A stretch of DNA of 64,000 nt from Haematococcus lacustris. Its lineage: Eukaryota > Chlorophyta > Chlorophyceae > Chlamydomonadales > Haematococcaceae. Under the pieces are notes generated by a model that saw only the letters and a program-made list of their open reading frames with translations, had not been told where the DNA came from and did no database searches. The DNA is taken from assembly GCA_030144725.1 (NCBI GenBank), contig JASKMD010000008.1, forward strand, positions 4,467,056 to 4,531,055, read 5' to 3'. Made by a program: the position numbers and the translations under genes. Positions 1 through 10,385 of this stretch are shown here, piece after piece (positions within the stretch are counted from its first letter, which is position 1; the number at the start of each line of letters is the position of its first letter).

Positions 1-129
1 ATTAGAGTGTGTGACGATAGTTCATGAATGGGTTACATGGTTTGTTGTGGACCAACAATAGCTCATAACTGACAACCGACTTGCATGGGATGTGGGGGGA
101 CCGATGACTGACTGGGCATCTGGTTGACA

Positions 130-777
130 ATGGAGAGCACAACCTCTCTGTTGGGGGTGCTGCTGAGTGCTCAGGACACCGTGCTGGATGCCCTGGCTGA
201 TGAGGTGCGCGCTGCCCTGGCCCAACAGCCTGCCAGCCTGCTGGTGGTGGGCGCTTACCACATTGGCAAGGAGAAGGTGTACCTGGGCCTTGCTAAGCGG
301 CTGGGCCTCAAGGTTAGACCCTGACCCTGACTCTGACATCCTGGCCCTGACCCTGGCCCTGACTCGGACATCCTGACCCTGGCCCTGACCCTGACCCCAC
401 CATGCACCAGCTTCCCTCCGCCAGCCCTCGCCCCCTGCTTGCCGCCTGGCCTGCACGTGCAGGTGTGGGTGACGCCCGCCAAGCGGCGTGTGCTGGAGCT
501 GCTGGCTCTGCCTGCAGACGACCTTGCTCTGCTCACCCACAGCCCAGCTGATGCCCAGCTGCATGTCAGCAACTGGGGTCTGCGGCCTGACAAGCTGCGT
601 GACAGATTCTTGCAGGGTGGGGTTCAGGGGGCTGCTGCTGACCCACTGAGCTCAGTGCCACTAGGGGCCAGTCTGGCTGACAAGGGAGAGACAAGGACGG
701 GCTCGTCAGCAGCAGGTACAGCAGCAGCGGTGGCAGGACGTGCAGCAGCAGGAGGTGCAGTAGCGACAACAGCGGGA

Positions 778-813
<36 letters not shown>

Positions 814-2271
814 CGTGTCCCTTCATTCGAACAGGAGCTGGAGAGTGAAGGGAGTGGAGCTGACTGGGGCAGCTGGGCCAGGGGGTCTCCCCTGCAGCAG
901 TCAGTGTCATCAGACAGCCCGGAGCTCAAGAAGGAGAGCTCAGCAGGGGAGGAGGTGGACATGGCGCCGGCGTGTGCCGGGCAGTGGAGGGCGATGGTGG
1001 CTGTCAGGGCCACGGGTGAGAGCCAGCAGCTCGCCTGGGGACCAGCTCAAGTGCCTGGCTGTGGTGCTGCTAGCCGGGCAGATCAGGCCAGCCAGCCTGG
1101 CAGGTCCTGTGAGGCAGGGATGAGGGAGTGAGGCATGGCGGCACTGTGGTGGGAGGCTGGAGAGATGGGAAGGATGTAGAAGCACCCTTGTCCTCATCCC
1201 AATGTTTGTGGGGTGCGCAACCGCCACTGAGCTCAACATGGGTGGCCTGGCACGATATGCCCTCCCTGCACCTCACCTCACCTCGTGCCTCTTGCGCCTC
1301 ACCCTATCACACCTGCCCCTGATGCAGGGTGGTCCTTTCGGAAAAAGGGTGGCCTCATATCGCGCTGGGTTGCTGGCCCGGACGTGCTGCTCCTTGGCGC
1401 ACCCTACTCCGAGCACAGTGCCTGGCCCGACCTGTGCGCCTGTGTGTCGGCTTTGGCACCGCGCAAGCTGGTGCCGACCGTGAACGCGGAGACGCCGGCT
1501 GCCTCGCAGCGCCTCGTGGACCGACTGGCCCGGTTTATGGACCTCAAACGCAACCGCGGTCGGATAGATATGTACCTGTTGACACGCGACAACACCCTGA
1601 GTAAGCGCTCGAACGGTACAGCGACAGTCAGAGCAGCCTTGGACAGCGCTGTCGCGCCTCTTCCGCTGGTCCCGGGTGACCGAGTTGTAGCCGGGTCGCT
1701 GCAACCGCTGCTATTCAATGCTGGAGCAGGAGGGCCAGTGGTGGGTGCGACCAGGGTTGTGACAGCTGCGGTGAGCGCGGAAACCCTTGAGGTGACAGCG
1801 GCTGGAGCTGCGGCAACAGTGGCATCAACGACAGTCGCAGTAATAGAGCTTCTGAGTTCAGATTGCGAAGAGGAGGAGCTCCAGCAGCCTGTAGGGTGTG
1901 GACAGCTGTTCGGCTCCCGCTCCGACCTCAGCCCAGCACCACGGTGTGTCATCAACGCCCGTCGCGACCCGCCTGTACGAACGCCCAGTTTGGTGCAGGG
2001 CTGGCAGGTGACGGGAGCATCGCTGCCTGCGCCTCAATCTTCGAGGGTGCACAGCAGGCAGCGAGCGAGGCAACAGCCGGTGAAGCTGCCGGCAGCATCG
2101 CGGTGCGCCGACCAGCCGCAAGGCAAGGCGTTGATGCAGCGCCTGGTCAAGAGCTCAGAATCTAGCATTGCTAAGGCGCGCGTCACAGCTGGACGCAAGT
2201 CACAGGGCAAGACGTGTGAGGGCCAGCCGCTTAAGCGTTGTTGCACTGAGTTTGTGGTCATAGATGATTGA
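130..2271 (+). CDS. SNM1/PSO2-type DNA crosslink repair nuclease, 5' partial
   Basis: This is the C-terminal part of a metallo-beta-lactamase/beta-CASP DNA nuclease of the SNM1 (DCLRE1/PSO2) family, which repairs interstrand crosslinks in the nucleus. Three exons read in phase: about 130-312, 463-1015 and 1328-2271. The first carries LLVVGAYHIGKEKVYLGLAK, matching the family's VVGTYSIGKEKVFLALAK element. The 463 exon gives VWVTPAKRRVLELL and, after a long low-complexity insert with polyalanine, AMVAVRATG. This joins the last exon to make ATGWSF, the PTGWT motif. The last exon continues with LLGAPYSEHSAWPDL and PRKLVPTVNAET, the DRMBL-domain signature (GIPYSEHSS, PRKIIPTVN). The catalytic HxHxDH region should lie upstream of the window, so the start is not visible; 130 is only the first in-frame Met. 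The roughly 240-residue tail after the domain is low-complexity and has no recognised domain. Confidence 0.85.
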
Positions 2272-2817
2272 CGAGCTGCTGCGCTACAGTAGGCTCGAGG
2301 CTGGCATAAGCAGGTCTAACTTGCTAGTTAACAATATCGAGTATTGTGCTACTGCTTTAGCCTACTAGAATCGCAGCCGTTTGTTAACAGCACCTCAGTA
2401 TTGAAATGTATAGCGGAACGCTAAGCTTGCGTGACAGTGGATTGCCTTACACGGCTCGAAACACAACTTGTTAGCTCGTCATCACCAAGCAATCAATGCT
2501 TGGACATGAAATGCACATCCATAGAAACACAAGACCCTATGCTGACCCAAACCACCATGGCGTGTCGATAATGACATGCCAACAAGTCCTGACGTCTATC
2601 AAGAGCTTCATAGCCCATCCAGCCTACCCCAGCCTACCCCAGCCTACCCATCTACATGACACAAGTGGTGCCACCCTGCCAAATCTGTTTGGGCCCTACG
2701 CCTCGCTCTGCCTGCTGGTCGCCCTTGCTACGTCTGCTGTCATCACTGCCGAACCTGCTGCTTGCTCTTGCCTGAGTGCCACTCTGCTGGTGCTATGCCC
2801 AGCCACAAAAGCATTCC
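2272..2817. other. Convergent 3' intergenic region
   Basis: This spacer lies between the stop of the SNM1-like gene (+) and the stop of TBP (-), so it should hold both 3' UTRs. On the minus strand a TGTAA, the usual green-algal polyadenylation signal, sits at 2447-2451, about 370 bases beyond the TBP stop. I see no gene in it. Confidence 0.4.
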
Positions 2818-4288
2818 TCACATCATGCTGTCATGCATGGGTGTGGGGGGCGGCAGGTCCATGCCCCCATGGCTGGGCATGTTGCCATGTGTGTGGTGCA
2901 TGGGAGTAGGGGGAGGCAGGCGGTTGGGGGACTGGTTGCCTGCCTGAGGCCCTCTCTGCTGCAGCATCTGCTGCTGCATCTGCATTTGCTGCTGCATCTG
3001 CATCTGCTGCTGCATCTGCAGTTGCTGCTGCATCTGCATCTGCTGCTGCATCTGCAGTTGTTGCTGCATTTGCATGTGCTGGTGCATCTGCAGTTGCTGC
3101 TGCTGGACACCAGATGGCCCTGCTGCTCCTGGGTGCTGCCCAGGGCCGGCTTCCAGCAGTTGCTGCTGCTCCCCAGCGGGCCCCAGCAGTGCTGTGGCAG
3201 TCTCTGACCCGCCCTTCTTGAACACGGTCAGGATGGGGTAGATCTTCATGAAGGCGTTGTAGATGTCCTCACGCTTCTTGGCCCCTGCACCACCACCCAT
3301 GCTGGTCACACATGCTTGCATGCTGAAAGCTGTGACATGCTGCATGAAGTTGCACAGCTGCCCAGTGTGTGTCCACCGTGTACTGCGTGATGCGCACCCC
3401 TCTTACCAGTGAGCACCACTTTGCCAGACACAAAGATGAGGAGCACAACCTTCGGTACCTTCATGCGATAGATGAGGCCAGGGAAGAGTTCAGGCTCATA
3501 CTGCAAGCACACCACCGATGGCACCAGCATCTCAGGGGTAGTTACCCCACCTGTGCTTCTATGGCATACAGGGCTGCAGCTGTGTAACCAGCTTCATCAA
3601 CCAGTAATCCGACTGTGATGCTTACATTGCTGAAAGAGTGGTTGTGGCAGCTGATGCCCTCCAACCGAATAGGGAACTTGACATCACAGGATGCAACCAT
3701 GTTTTGGATCTTGAACTCCTTGAAGGTGGCCGGGAAGCCTAGCTTCTGGATGATCTTGGCATACTGCACGCCCATGACCATGCACAGACACCCTGCTTAC
3801 GGTCCTAGCATGCACCTCTTAAAACACAAACAAGTTATTTTTGGACATAGTTCAACCGTACCTTCCTGGCAGCTGTCCTGGAGTCCTCCTCGGACTTTGC
3901 CCCGGTGCAGACCTGCAAATCCCAGAACCTACTTGCTCGCGTCACTAAGCAACTGTACTTTCTCGCATGCACCTCTTGCCTCACCATCTTGCCTGACGCA
4001 AAGATCAGGGCTGTGGTCTTGGGCTCTCGTATACGCATGATGACAGCTGCAAAGCGCTGCGCAGCTACCACAGATGTCGTGTGGAGAGCGCGGCCAAGAC
4101 GCTGGGTGCACGGACTCAGACAAAAGCCCCACCTTGGGGTTGTATTCGGCGTTACGGGCATGCAGCGCTATCTCTTTCAGGTCCAGTCGACAGCCCAGGT
4201 TTACTGTGGCAACGACATTCTGTATCTGCGGCACCACCCCTGAGTGGTGCTGGGAAATGTCGGGGAACACCTCCTCCTCAAACTCCAT
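2818..4288 (-). CDS. TBP: TATA-binding protein (TBP) with glutamine/methionine-rich C-terminal tail
   Basis: TBP is the saddle-shaped general transcription factor that binds TATA boxes and nucleates Pol I, II and III initiation. Six exons join in frame: 4288-4133, 4056-3985, 3912-3862, 3763-3626, 3500-3407 and 3284-2818, giving 325 residues. The first repeat reads from [20 protein letters not shown] through [19 protein letters not shown] and FASGKM to [11 protein letters not shown]. The second reads [62 protein letters not shown] and [10 protein letters not shown]. The core thus ends near residue 194. The remaining ~130 residues are a tail of Gln/Met repeats ([12 protein letters not shown]) encoded by CTG/CAT-rich DNA at about 2960-3100. 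The N-terminus before the core is only ~16 residues, so the glutamine-rich part lies at the C-terminus rather than the N-terminus as in vertebrates. The start is the first Met of the core-containing exon. Confidence 0.96.
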
Positions 4289-4547
4289 GGTGCTGTCTGA
4301 CTGTGTGCTCCGCCAACCCCTGCCCTACGGCAAGCGGCGGGTGAGGACGCTCAGAGCCCCGTGGTCTGACTCTTCTAGTGGGAAATCTTCTTAAGCAACA
4401 AGCAAGGTGCGAGTGCAGCTTCGCAGCTCTGCCCGAGCCTTATGGGCAGAAGAGTGAACCCATTTATAGTTGTGAAGAAGCGGCTTCATGCGCGGCAGGG
4501 TGTCATATCCTGCGATGCGTGCCGCTGCAGCTGAATGAACAGGGGAA
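4289..4547. promoter_or_regulatory. Shared divergent promoter of TBP and RPB9
   Basis: These 259 bases separate the start codons of TBP (-, 4288) and RPB9 (+, 4548), so both promoters and 5' UTRs must fit here unless upstream non-coding exons exist. A TATA-like TTTATAG sits near 4463-4469, about 80 bases before the RPB9 start. No other motif is assigned. Confidence 0.55.
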
Positions 4548-5100
4548 ATGGCAGCTGGAAAAGCCAACCGCGGACTTAAGTTCTGCCCCGAGACCAACGA
4601 CCTGCTGTTCCCCCGCGAGAACAAGGTGGAGTTGGTGAATGCCGGGGGGAAGAAGTAGCATGCATGAACGGAGATGTTAATCATTCCCCAAACAGGATAG
4701 ACGACGATTAGAGTACTTCTGCAAGAACTGTGACTACTGCGAGCCATCTGATCCATCTGAATGGTGGGGTGGGGGTGGGGGTGGGGTGGAGGGGTGGGGT
4801 GGAGGGCTTGTGCCTCACAGGCACATGGGACAGCATCCCCAACAAGGAGCAAGCAGAGTGCTACTAACGCTGCATTGCTGCAGGTGTGTATACGTGTCCG
4901 AGACAACGTTTAGCAGCAAGGACAAGACCGTCATCGTGCAGGATGTCATTGCTGATCCCACTCTGCCACGCACCAAGGACGTGAACTGCCCCATGTGCCA
5001 CCACAACGAGGCAGTGTTCATATCTGAGTCAACAGAAAAGGGCATGACGCTGTACTTCAATTGCACCAGCTGCCGACATAGATGGAAGGACTATATTTGA
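4548..5100 (+). CDS. RPB9: RNA polymerase II subunit RPB9
   Basis: RPB9 is the small two-zinc-ribbon subunit of Pol II that acts in start-site choice, fidelity and TFIIS-dependent cleavage. Exons 4548-4625, 4696-4763 and 4884-5100 join in phase to give 120 residues, the usual family length. The N-terminal ribbon reads LKFCPETNDLLFPRENK, then LEYFCKNCDYCE. The linker DPTLPRTK is diagnostic. The C-terminal ribbon is CPMCHHNEAVF...LYFNCTSCRHRW and has all four cysteines. In the first ribbon the usual C-x2-C appears as C-P-E-T, so one expected zinc ligand is threonine. CTAAC at 4864-4868 is a good branch-point candidate for intron 2. The alternative of reading on past 4625 meets a stop after ten codons, which supports the splice. 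Confidence 0.93.
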
Positions 5101-7080
5101 GTACACGCTGTGGAGTCTACCGGCACCAACACCAAGGTTAGGGGATGGGAGCTGTTGCACCTTAAACACATGCAGTCAGCTTCCTTCTCGCAAGTCAGAG
5201 TCAGTGTTGGCAAACACGAGCAAACAACGGCGGTGCTGCCGCTTGCATGCAGGAAGCGGGCCTGGAGGGCCATTGGGTGGACCATGCAGGGGACCAGCAA
5301 ATCAATGCAGCAGGCAAGGCACATGGTGCGCTGCACAGTGCATGCCGCTCTACTCAGTGTGGGCAGGTGGTGGTGCTGCTCCTACCATGACCCCGCAGCC
5401 CCTCAAACAAGCTGCGGCGAGCATTGCCAGACGTATGCACAAGATGGGATGCTTGGGGAGCCGTGCACGCCACAACAAGGCCTAAGAGACTGGGTCTGGC
5501 TGTGGCTCAGGCCCTCAGCCCCTAGCTCCTGTCTGAGTCAGTGCCCTGAATCTCACTAGGGGTGTTTTGTCTGTGTAGAGCTATGTTCCCTAGCACATGG
5601 CATGGGCGCCTTCAACCTACAGTCTGAGTCAGCCCAACTCAACCAACGCGAGGTCTGATGTGCAAGACAACTTGGAGATGGACCAGTCGCACTCCCGTGC
5701 ACATGTCCATGGCACCCCATCTCACCCCATGGCACCCCAGCACCTGCAGCCTCGACGCTAGCATGATGCCAGGTGTATGCGTGCACATGTCCATGGCACA
5801 CACGCAGGCATGCAGTTCACCTCATCGTTGAAACACCCATTGCATTGCAAGTGCCATTGATGGTAGACGCACCGATGCAGTGTGGGAGGGTGCAACACCG
5901 CGGAGTGCTTGCAAAGCTGCGCAAACCAGGCTGTTGGTCACACGTGGTGCTGCCAGCACCAGGCTAGCAGGACGGCTGAAGAATAAATGTCTGCGGCTGT
6001 GGACATAAAAATGCAGTGACACTTGACTGAGCTAGGCTGGGCTGGGCTGGGCTGGAAGTTTGATTTGCACTCGCTAGTACTGGGGGCGCAAAGTCCTCGT
6101 CGGTGAAGAAGCAGACCGTCCTTGTCCTTGTCCATGCAGAGCTGACCCTAGGAGGTGGCTGGTGGGCTAAGCAGCTGAATATGGGGGAGGTGGTGCGTCA
6201 GCTAACGGGCCTTATGTGTCACATTGCTGTCATTACCGCACGACGACGAGGCCAGCTGTATAGCCCTGCCGTCGCCGATTGACGGGAATAACCTGCCCCT
6301 ATCCCGCTTGCAGTTGCCTGGTCGCGACTGGCTATTCCTCCGGCTGGGATGGGCAGTGGCCGGTGGCGGTATCCGGCGATGAGCGGCGAGACTTTCACAC
6401 ATTGCTGCAGAGACCGACACGGTACATGCACAGAGCTGCCCAGGATGACGCGGTGAGCGGGTGTATGGCGACCCAACGATTTGGCAACCCAACAAACCGG
6501 TTACACAGAGCCCGTCCGCTACCACATCCCACCCGTTCAGGCAACGCATCGCAGCAAGCGCCACATCTCGTCCAATGCTGCCCGCCGCGTTGGCACTGGT
6601 GCTCGCGGTCTGCATTTGACTAAACAGACATGTCAGCCATCGCAGGTCGCAGGTCGCGACACGCAACGATAAAGTGACACAGTCACAACGGAACCAACGG
6701 AACGCGGACGTTAGCAGCTGTGATTGCTGCTCGATGCCGCGGGCGCTGTGATCAAGATGATCCGGTGACCATTGCCACTCTCCGCCGTCCCCCGCTCACC
6801 CATCCCCGCGTAAGGCCTTCGAAGCGTTCACCCGCATGGACAGCCTCGCCCCAGTACAAGCTGCCAGGCTACCACTCCTCGCGCCTTGACATCTCCCATG
6901 TTCTCTACTCCCAGCGTGCCCGGCTCCTGGCTGGGGCTGCTGCGCCTCCAGGTTTGCTGTCCCTCTGCCCCTTTCTCTGCTCAGCACTGCACCCACCTTG
7001 CACCATCCTGCATCACCTCCACATGGGGTGTAGTTAGGGGGCTCAGTGCCCAGAAACATCACTCGGCTTGCACCTCACCA
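5101..7080. other. Gene-poor region, 3' UTR of RPB9 and unassigned sequence
   Basis: The first few hundred bases should be the RPB9 3' UTR. The rest has only short overlapping open frames with no recognisable domain. It contains simple local repeats of the kind CCATGGCACCCC around 5700-5760 and a short GGGCT run at about 6033-6052. It ends at the assembly gap. Confidence 0.5.
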
Positions 7081-7580
7081 NNNNNNNNNNNNNNNNNNNN
7101 NNNNNNNNNNNNNNNNNNNNNNNNNNNNNNNNNNNNNNNNNNNNNNNNNNNNNNNNNNNNNNNNNNNNNNNNNNNNNNNNNNNNNNNNNNNNNNNNNNNN
7201 NNNNNNNNNNNNNNNNNNNNNNNNNNNNNNNNNNNNNNNNNNNNNNNNNNNNNNNNNNNNNNNNNNNNNNNNNNNNNNNNNNNNNNNNNNNNNNNNNNNN
7301 NNNNNNNNNNNNNNNNNNNNNNNNNNNNNNNNNNNNNNNNNNNNNNNNNNNNNNNNNNNNNNNNNNNNNNNNNNNNNNNNNNNNNNNNNNNNNNNNNNNN
7401 NNNNNNNNNNNNNNNNNNNNNNNNNNNNNNNNNNNNNNNNNNNNNNNNNNNNNNNNNNNNNNNNNNNNNNNNNNNNNNNNNNNNNNNNNNNNNNNNNNNN
7501 NNNNNNNNNNNNNNNNNNNNNNNNNNNNNNNNNNNNNNNNNNNNNNNNNNNNNNNNNNNNNNNNNNNNNNNNNNNNNNNN
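7081..7580. other. Assembly gap of exactly 500 N
   Basis: All bases from 7081 to 7580 are N. The round size suggests a placeholder, so the true distance is unknown. The open frame downstream enters directly from the gap, so the upstream part of the element is probably in the missing sequence. Confidence 0.99.
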
Positions 7581-8898
7581 CTTCCAAGAGCTGGCAGCCA
7601 TCCCCTCCCTCACCAACCTCAACAGCCTCCTCCACCTCTGCCGGGTCACGCAGCCAGCGGGCCGGGGGGGCAGGGTGGGGTCCAGGGAGTGGCAGCGGGC
7701 GGTGTGGGGGGAGGAACAGGTTGCTAGGAGCATAGCTGTGGCCGTTCGAGCCAATCCAGCCCGCTGCGCTACAGGCCTCTTCGCCATGTGGGCCCGCCTG
7801 CCCACTGGTTGGCAGCAAGAGGTGGCACAGCAAGCTCCCTTGCCAACCCCAGCGGACCCCCACGCTCTGCAAAGGGTGGCAGTAGCCATGGTGATGGACC
7901 GGCTAGGTTGGCTGCCTAAGGCCCCCCCCACGGGCAGGGCCCCAGCCCCCTCCCCTATCCCCATCCTTGAGGGTGCCACGGTCAAGTGCTTCACCCGGGT
8001 GCTCATGGAGCCGGTCACCATGCTGCGGGCGGAAGCCAACACTCGTTTTGTCAAGGACGCTCTGGCCGGGATGTGGTCCCCTCCCCCCACACCTACCTCC
8101 GCCCCCCATCTACCACTCCCCTCCTCACCCCCCGCCACTCAAGCTCAAGGGGAGGCCTGGCTTGCCTCACGCGTCCCCACCCTATGGAAGCTACCCTGGC
8201 TGAACTCTTCAAAGGAGGTCATGTGGCGACTAGCAGTCAACGGGGTCCCTTGTGCTGGGGGTCTCAACATCGGCATGGCTTGCCCATGCGGCTGGGAGCC
8301 TACGCGAGATCCCTCTCTCCAAGGGCAGGCCAGGGCTGATGCTCAAGGCAGTGCCATGAGGCGCCACACTTTCTGGGACTGCCCCCTAGCCTCTGCCGTA
8401 GTGCGCGAACTGCGCCGAGCCTTGCCCCCTGCTGTTCACCTCCACACTGCGCATGTCTGGCTGGCCATGTCACCTTGCACCACCCATGTCCACCAGGGGG
8501 TGTGGGATGTGGTCTGCTTGGCTGCTTTGGGAGCCATGTGGCGCGGTCGGCGGGTCTGGTGGGCACGGCAACTAGCTGCTAGGGACCATGCTGAAGCCCA
8601 TGCCTTAAGACAAACCTCCTTGGATGAGCTTTGGCATTTGGCTGACGCCCTACCTGATGCCACCCCTGCCTTGTCCCTCCGTGACAGAGTGTGCCGCTAT
8701 GTTGTAGGCGACTTCTGGTCTCAAGTGCAGGACTTTGTTGCTTTACACACCATCCCCCACAACTGGCCTGCTGGGAACTCCATTCCTCACAATCACCCTT
8801 TCATTTGCACCCATGGTGACGGCCAAGCCAGGCAGCTACGCACCCACCTGCCTGACATTCCAGCCATAGAGGACATGCTACCTGTTGATTTGGACTGA
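7581..8898 (+). CDS. C-terminal part of a LINE-like polyprotein with RT-associated zinc-binding motif
   Basis: An open frame runs from the gap to a TGA at 8896-8898, about 438 visible residues. The central part has the layout of the zinc-binding domain that follows reverse transcriptase in many plant and algal non-LTR retroelements. Its parts are KLPWLNSSKEVMWRLAVNGV, then C-x-C in MACPCGWEP, then HTFWDCPLASAVVRELRRAL, giving a C-x-C...H-x4-C set. Trp-rich segments follow (GAMWRGRRVWWARQL). No reverse transcriptase core is visible; it would lie in or before the gap. The frame before the gap does not resemble RT and is not joined here. An alternative is a domesticated zinc-knuckle protein. No poly(A) tail follows; the downstream sequence runs into a tRNA-like segment. 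Confidence 0.6.
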
Positions 8899-9148
8899 GT
8901 TTGATCTAGCCTAGCTTGGCCGTTGGGGGTAGTTGCCTTGTCTTGCCTCCCTTGTCTAGCTGGGCCTCCTAGTAGGCAGGTGGTGGGGACGCTAAGGACG
9001 CCTTTAGAGCTTTGTGCCTTGTCCTTGCTGTTTGTCGCCTAGTGCAGTCCGGGTAGAGTGTGGCAGGCCTGACAAGCGCTAGACCTCCCCCTGTACCCCC
9101 TTGGTGCCCATGAGGGCTGTCTGCTCTGTGTGAGCGTGTGTTGCCCAA

Positions 9149-9245
9149 GACAGTGTGACGGTGGCTCTGCCACTGGTGCTGTAAGGCCCCTCTCTCTCTC
9201 AGGTACTAGTTCGAAAGAGCGCGGGTTCAAATCCCGTCCCTGTCA
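9149..9245 (+). pseudogene. tRNA-Leu(CAG)-like sequence, intact 3' half with divergent 5' half
   Basis: The stretch from about 9200 to 9245 reads like the 3' half of a nuclear tRNA-Leu. It has CAG as anticodon followed by GTACTAG, a variable arm TTCGAAAGAGC, a perfect T arm GCGGGTTCAAATCCCGT, an acceptor strand CCCTGTC and a discriminator A. A run of five T about ten bases later could terminate Pol III. The expected 5' half is not clean. GACAGTG at 9149-9155 can pair with the acceptor strand at six of seven positions, but the D arm is unconvincing and a CT run sits where the 5' anticodon stem should be. It could be a tRNA pseudogene, a tRNA-derived SINE head, or a tRNA gene split by a retroelement insertion. 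Confidence 0.5.
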
Positions 9246-9444
9246 GAAACCTTTTTCATTCTGTCTTTCCAAAGTTGCTGCAGGAAACCAGCATCGCGTG
9301 GCAGCCCATGACGCATGGGCAAAGAGCTGACATCTCCAGCTGCTGGATGGCAGCTCCGGCGGCCAATGGTCGGTATCCAACCCCTCAGCGAGGGAGAAGA
9401 AAAAATCAGCCAAGTTTGGGAGAAAGAATCAACGAGGCCTTGAG

Positions 9445-9504
9445 AAGCAATGCTGGCATGGCGTGGATGAGGCCTATAGGTTCAGATCCGTAGCTTCAGT
9501 GACT
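9445..9504 (+). repeat. Dispersed repeat with tRNA T-arm/B-box-like core, copy 1
   Basis: This ~55-bp segment matches 10340-10385 with few differences (shared parts: CTGGCATGGCGTG, GGCCTA, GTAGCTTCAGTGA). The core AGGTTCAGATCCGT resembles a Pol III B box inside a T-arm hairpin. It may be the remnant of a tRNA-related SINE. Confidence 0.5.
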
Positions 9505-9602
9505 CAGCTTCAGTGACACTGGACGCATGCTTACCACCACAGCTGTTGGTTGGTGTGCTGGCCACGCACCTCCACCATCTAGCTTAGCATCACATCATTG
9601 CC

Positions 9603-9634
9603 GTGACCCTAACCCGTAACCCTAACCCTAACCC
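9603..9634. repeat. Short interstitial telomere-like CCCTAA repeat
   Basis: About four imperfect CCCTAAC units occur here. CCCTAA (TTAGGG) telomeres are known from some chlamydomonadalean algae. The tract is short and may equally be a degenerate form of the CCCTGA repeats seen elsewhere in the window. Confidence 0.45.
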
Positions 9635-10033
9635 TGCCGTGACCATCCGCGCTGACCGGCACGGCAGCATTGTGTCGCTGCCCCACCGCGCAAGAGCAGG
9701 CGCCAGAGATCCCATCCAACCCCCTGCCGGTCCCGGTCCCGGTCCCGGTCCCAGTCTGACGTCCGAGCTGGACATGGGCAACTCTCGAGCCGACCTGGCG
9801 GCGTGCGGAGTTGCAAGCCGACAAACGCAATCCTTCACCTACACGCCCTTGCATTTCACAACGCCATTGGGTAGCCACCACCCACAGCGTCGGTCCGACT
9901 TGCTTTCTGTGGGCTGCCAAGGCAGCCAGGGCGACGCGGGAGGCATCGGCGATCGCTCGGCCGATGAAAGGCGCATCGACGCGATGGTGGTGTTTTGTCA
10001 CACATGCCAAAGTTAACAGGCAAAAAGCATGAC

Positions 10034-10074
10034 TTATTGATACTGTACAGCTCCCTTCACTGTCGGCAGTCAGC
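10034..10074. repeat. Dispersed repeat, copy 1 (partner at 13726-13768)
   Basis: A ~40-bp segment including ACTGTACAGCTCCCTTCACT and GTCGGCA is nearly identical to 13726-13768 in the same orientation. Nothing in it looks coding. Confidence 0.6.
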
Positions 10075-10333
10075 TCCCGCCATGCTTGGACAACCTGCCG
10101 CTTCGGGGCGCTCGGCAGTGCCATACCCAGCAGCACAGCCCAAGACCATCCCATCTTGCGCATGCCGCGCTGGTGCTGCCTGGCTATGTGCTAGTGAAAC
10201 GGCTCCCCCTTCTCCTTCTTGGCATCGCAGTTGGGACAGTGCTGAGCTATGTTTCGACATCCAGCAATGCAAAGCACAACATTTGGGCAATGTAGCGGAC
10301 GTGCTCCAGCTCTGACCTACCACCCACAATCCT

Positions 10334-10385
10334 GGCATGGCGTGCATGGGGCCTACAGGTTCAAATCTGTAGCTTCAGTGATGGG
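10334..10385 (+). repeat. Dispersed repeat with tRNA T-arm/B-box-like core, copy 2
   Basis: This is the second copy of the element at 9445-9504. Its core ACAGGTTCAAATCTGT forms a cleaner T-arm hairpin, with a 4-bp stem and the loop TTCAAAT-like, and is followed by AGCTTCAGTGA. No complete tRNA cloverleaf could be built around it. Confidence 0.5.

Noticed and set aside
22..593. Minus-strand open frames at the window start
   Set aside because: They are shadows of the SNM1-like exons and of CCCTGA-type intron repeats; the plus strand is clearly coding.
6886..7080. Open frame leading into the 500-N gap as the start of the LINE-like protein
   Set aside because: The frame is joined to the downstream protein only by N. 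Its sequence has no reverse transcriptase or nucleic-acid-binding features.
9156..9245. Selenocysteine tRNA
   Set aside because: The 90-nt length is suggestive and a TCA occurs, but the long acceptor and D stems of tRNA-Sec cannot be formed. The anticodon arm and variable arm fit tRNA-Leu(CAG) better.
9603..9634. True telomere or chromosome end
   Set aside because: Only about four imperfect units, internal, with sequence continuing on both sides.
9603..10163. Overlapping open frames of 137-184 residues near the CCCTAA tract
   Set aside because: Composition follows local GC skew, frames overlap on both strands, and no recognisable motif or splice signal supports them.
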